Shown piece after piece: positions 61,801 through 64,000 of a DNA stretch of 64,000 nt. Origin of the DNA: Hippopus hippopus (Eukaryota; Mollusca; Bivalvia; Cardiida; Cardiidae); the NCBI GenBank assembly GCA_946811185.2, contig OX328110.1, positions 14,612,516 through 14,676,515 of the forward strand, read 5' to 3'. The notes under the pieces are model-generated. The model ran no database searches, was not told where the DNA came from, and saw only the letters and a program-made list of their open reading frames with translations. The position numbers and the translations under genes are program-made. How positions within the stretch are numbered: position 1 is the stretch's first letter; each line of letters begins with the position of its first letter.

Positions 61801-64000
61801 CCAGTCCAAAAATGTTGTTTGCTAAAGAGTTCAGTTGAAAAAGTTAATGAGGAGGGTAATCTTGATTTATTTTTCGAGGGAAAAATGTGATGGAATAATT
61901 GCTGGTGTTAGACTCAGTCTTTGTGAATTAGAAATTGAAGGTAACATTGTTATCTAAACAAAGAAAGATCATCTTGCTCTGTTGTTTGTCGTCAGTTCTT
62001 CGATTCATAGTTTCAAACCTTTGTCAGCTATTTTATGAAGCACATTACCTGTATTTTATCCCCATATATTTAGCTTGGCTGTTTTCAAAAGAAAATGTTG
62101 TGGTGTTGTAGCCCTGTCGTCATCTGTTTCATTGTCAGGCAAAAACTTTGACATGTTATAATATCTCTGTTGTGAAGATATTTACTTCAAACTTAGACAA
62201 GTTGTTCACTATCAAAAGGGGAACCCATACAATAAGGGCAGGTAACCATCAAATATTTTTGACAGTCATGCCCCTTCTTTTTATTTTGAACTTTCACTGA
62301 AAATCAAGTAACTGCAGCTGAGCGTTGGCACCCACATGAGGTGCTCTTATTTGTTTTTTCTGTTTGCAACTTTTGGGGGGGGGGGGAATTAGTGGTGGGA
62401 TAAGCTAAATCACAGTGAATGGCTGCAGTTGATACATTGATTCAGTATTACTGACTGAAAAGAAAGACCCTTTATACAATTTTTCTATATTTGATTAGTT
62501 CACTATATTTTATCTGACTTGCAGTTCACAAGAGTCTGTAGAAGATTTGCTAATTCCTGTGGAAGACACATGTGGACGTCCAGAGGTAAGAATTGTGAAG
62601 CTTTAGTCAAACATTACAGATACCTGTACCTGTTATGCAGATACATGTACTACTAAGTATACCAGACATTTTGTAAAGTATTTTATGATATTTGAATGAT
62701 TGGTTCACTCATTATAAATCTTTGTGGTAAATAGATGATATTACATGAGTGTTTCTGTGTTATTATTTTTATTTATTGGTTAACTAAAATCATGCAATGC
62801 AAGCCTTGGCAAGCATCATATAAATTTTTAGTCAATTAGTTTAATAAAAATGATGATTCATAAACATGAATGTGAGATTCTAATTATCACATAAATAAGT
62901 AGCAGACAACAAAATTGTTCATCATCACCTTTAACATAGTTATATATTTTGTTTACAGGTCCATGTAAACAGATGTTGTTGGTTTGAAATGTGTATTACT
63001 CGATTCATTTGGCCTGATTCAGGTCAATATTATTTGTTAGTTACTTACGTATATACACAGGGAAGCAATTTAAATCGTGAATATCTTAAGAAATATTTCT
63101 TTCACCATTTGGTACATATGCTCAAGGCAGCCTCATGCGATACTGAGGGCATAAAAAGAACACAGATTCATGTGAATGATGTTGGCCTTGGTCAGGTCAA
63201 ATGAATCAAGCTATAAATACACAAGATATTAGCAGTAGCTCTGTGGCATTTACACTGAATGAAAAAGTTTCTTGAGGGAGTAAATCAAACTATTTCCTCA
63301 TTCCTCTTTTTTTTGTTTAAAAAAACCCCAAACTTTCCATGCATTAACTCATCATTATTAAATATGACATTCCATTTAATCACCTTTTAATATAGACATG
63401 GGTACTAAATGACCTATGCTGTACACCATAAAACAGCATTCGTTCGTTCTTTCATTCATTCATTCATTTCAAATCAGTAAAACAGTAATCCTCTGAGTAA
63501 TTCAGCTGACTTTAAGCTCTCTTTAAACCAGCAAAATTTGTCTTGTGTGACATAAACTTTTGCAAGTTTGTGAATCTTAACTTTGTTAACAGATCTATAA
63601 CAAATTTTTAGACTCAAAGGTCTAACAAGTATTTTGCAGACCAGAAACTTTGTTTCCGATGATGGGATTTATCTTTGAATAGAGGAAAAAATTTTGGGAA
63701 AAGGAAGAAATGCTGGTTACCAGCATTTTGTTCTTTTCCCTAAATATTTTTAAAAAGCATTCTTTGCAAAAGTCTTAAAAACACAGGTTATTTATTAAAG
63801 AGTTGATCTTTTATGACTATTTTGTTTTGACAGGGCGTTGAAGATGTGGACAAAGAAAACTTGAATGATCCAGTACAGGTGTCCTTGTATGCCTTTGACA
63901 TTTTCAAATACTACAAAGAGAGAGAGGTATGTGACTCCTACAGTATTCCAGATTTTAACTCTTTACCCCCTGCATGCGACCTTTTTTGTTTCGCAGCTTT
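55962..64000 (+). CDS. CCNB3: Cyclin B3, 5' half (five exons; continues past the window)
   Basis: Coding segments: 55968-56057, 58497-58589, 60186-60442, 62525-62585, 63834-63926. They total 594 nt (198 codons) with consistent phases and AG/GT borders. Residues 52-61 are RRAAFGDITN, the destruction box. Its Phe at the fourth position of RxxF is characteristic of cyclin B3, where cyclins A/B1/B2 have Leu. The middle is basic and then Ser-rich (about residues 110-147). Exon 5 reads GVEDVDKENLNDPVQVSLYA followed by FDIFKYYKERE, the conserved lead-in to the cyclin box of cyclin B3. Cyclin B3 partners CDK1 (and CDK2) and promotes mitotic and meiotic anaphase; APC/C recognises the destruction box. 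The rest of the cyclin box lies beyond the right edge. Confident in identity; exon 1 is the least certain part. Confidence 0.9.
56094..57131. mobile_element. hAT-like non-autonomous element in CCNB3 intron 1
   Basis: 1,038 bp flanked by a perfect 8-bp duplication GGGTGCAC (56,086-56,093 and 57,132-57,139). Termini AGGGATGTAAAA and its inverse. Subterminal ACTCGCC-type repeats occur at both ends. No transposase is visible; the overlapping open frames (56,139-56,418) look spurious. Assignment to hAT rests on the 8-bp duplication and end sequence. Confidence 0.8.
57140..57280 (+). mobile_element. MITE-A fragment
   Basis: Left arm and half hairpin, directly after the hAT-like element's target duplication. 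Confidence 0.6.
57300..58496. other. CCNB3 intron 1, repeat-poor part
   Basis: About 1.2 kb ahead of exon 2 in which I recognise no repeat family or exon. Confidence 0.5.
58497..58589 (+). CDS. CCNB3: CCNB3 exon 2 (destruction box)
   Basis: 31 codons, phase 0-0, donor GTTAGT. Encodes ENMDLTKGKRQGDILQ... and KRRAAFGDITN, which is the APC/C degron. Confidence 0.92.
58651..58849 (+). mobile_element. Element B copy carrying a 39-base poly(T)
   Basis: Left terminus missing. The ACTTTTTGCAG stretch has expanded into about 39 T (58,772-58,810). Confidence 0.8.
59445..59609. repeat. Long inverted repeat in CCNB3 intron 2
   Basis: ~75-bp arms: AATAATCTTCTATCATGG with its inverse CCATGATAGAAAGAAGATTA; centre GGGCTATCGCCCTAG. 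Confidence 0.9.
59722..60168 (+). mobile_element. Element B copy split by MITE-A
   Basis: Right terminus (TTTTTCCAGAGCATTACA) ends 18 bp before CCNB3 exon 3. Confidence 0.8.
59746..59977 (-). mobile_element. MITE-A copy inserted in element B
   Basis: Complete; element B sequence continues on both sides (GCATCTCTGTGATGCGTTA before, CCAAGCAAGAATTCAC after). Confidence 0.9.
60186..60442 (+). CDS. CCNB3: CCNB3 exon 3 (Lys- and Ser-rich)
   Basis: 257 nt, phase 0 in and 2 out, acceptor TTCTATTGAACAG, donor GTAAAA. A Lys-rich block (NKVKKDKKPKD) is followed by a Ser/Gln/Glu low-complexity block with a TCA repeat. The upstream end of the acceptor tract abuts an element B copy. Confidence 0.9.
60522..60910 (+). 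repeat. Intronic duplication, copy 1 (CCNB3 intron 3)
   Basis: TTACATGAGTGTTTATGTGTTA, GAGCCTTGGCAAGCATCA and ACAGGTCCATGTTTACAG; parallels 62,728-63,290. Confidence 0.75.
61608..61832 (-). mobile_element. MITE-A copy in CCNB3 intron 3
   Basis: TTAACTCTTTACCACGC start; hairpin diverged. Confidence 0.83.
62110..62355 (-). repeat. Dispersed repeat I
   Basis: Reverse orientation in CCNB3 intron 3 (GTTGTTCACTATCAAAAGGG, GGGCAGGTAACCATCAAATA). Confidence 0.75.
62525..62585 (+). CDS. CCNB3: CCNB3 exon 4
   Basis: 61 nt, completes a split Ser codon, phase 0 out, acceptor GACTTGCAG, donor GTAAGA. Encodes SQESVEDLLIPVEDTCGRPE. Confidence 0.85.
62728..63290 (+). repeat. Intronic duplication, copy 2 (CCNB3 intron 4), with insert
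   Basis: TTACATGAGTGTTTCTGTGTTA, AAGCCTTGGCAAGCATCA and ACAGGTCCATGTAAACAG, then ~220 bp absent from copy 1, then GGCATTTACACTGAATGAAA matching 60,869-60,890. Confidence 0.75.
63577..63805 (+). mobile_element. MITE-A copy in CCNB3 intron 4
   Basis: Ends 28 bp before CCNB3 exon 5; hairpin 63,684-63,748. Confidence 0.78.
63834..63926 (+). CDS. CCNB3: CCNB3 exon 5 (cyclin-box lead-in)
   Basis: 31 codons, phase 0-0, acceptor TTTTGACAG, donor GTATGT. Encodes VEDVDKENLNDPVQV and AFDIFKYYKERE, the strongest family signature in the window. Confidence 0.93.

Noticed and set aside
1..64000. CRISPR-like array
   Set aside because: Repeats are irregularly spaced, in both orientations and TTAA-flanked; they are transposons in a eukaryotic genome.

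Overview
This looks like a window of an AT-rich, intron-rich, repeat-dense metazoan genome, most likely a bivalve mollusc and probably a heterodont clam. The repeat types point that way: a piggyBac-type palindromic MITE, GTGCAGTCTGATCTTG-type palindromes, two tRNA-headed SINE types and a 146-bp tandem repeat. No bacterial, organellar or viral gene organisation is visible. Species assignment is an inference.

Two protein-coding genes can be assembled exon by exon. They are divergent, with about 3 kb between their start codons. (1) On the minus strand, 52,995 down to 28,653, twelve exons join in perfect phase into a 561-residue protein. It has seven predicted membrane spans, a cytoplasmic N-terminus and a short C-terminal tail after the last span. 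I read it as a gustatory-receptor-like (GRL) seven-transmembrane channel of the insect GR/OR superfamily. (2) On the plus strand from 55,968, the first five coding exons (198 codons) of cyclin B3 are present, with its RxxF-type destruction box and the start of the cyclin box. The gene runs off the right edge. Two further exon-like segments on the minus strand (2,318-2,396 and 3,581-3,616) may belong to a third gene at the left edge, which I could not identify.

The rest of the window is mobile DNA. The main player is a ~228-bp MITE here called MITE-A: TTAA target site, CCCTTTACCA termini and a ~60-bp central perfect hairpin. About 70 recognisable copies, complete or broken, lie on both strands and cover roughly a fifth to a quarter of the window, in both genes' introns and the intergenic DNA. 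A second TTAA/CCC palindromic family (MITE-C), a ~265-bp palindromic family (element B), a small GGTCTACGG foldback, an AT-rich foldback (family F), two tRNA-derived SINEs, nested mariner remnants, a hAT-like element with a perfect 8-bp target duplication, and several unique long hairpins make up most of the remainder.

Layout: 1-6,400 MITEs, microsatellites and possible orphan exons; 6,470-7,330 degenerate minisatellite; 7,400-16,280 MITEs, element B and small foldbacks; 16,278-17,090 tandem array of 146-bp units; 17,500-28,600 MITEs, SINEs and long hairpins; 28,653-52,995 GRL gene with TE-filled introns, including nested mariners; 53,000-55,960 intergenic region with a possible cyclin B3 promoter; 55,962-64,000 cyclin B3 5' half.
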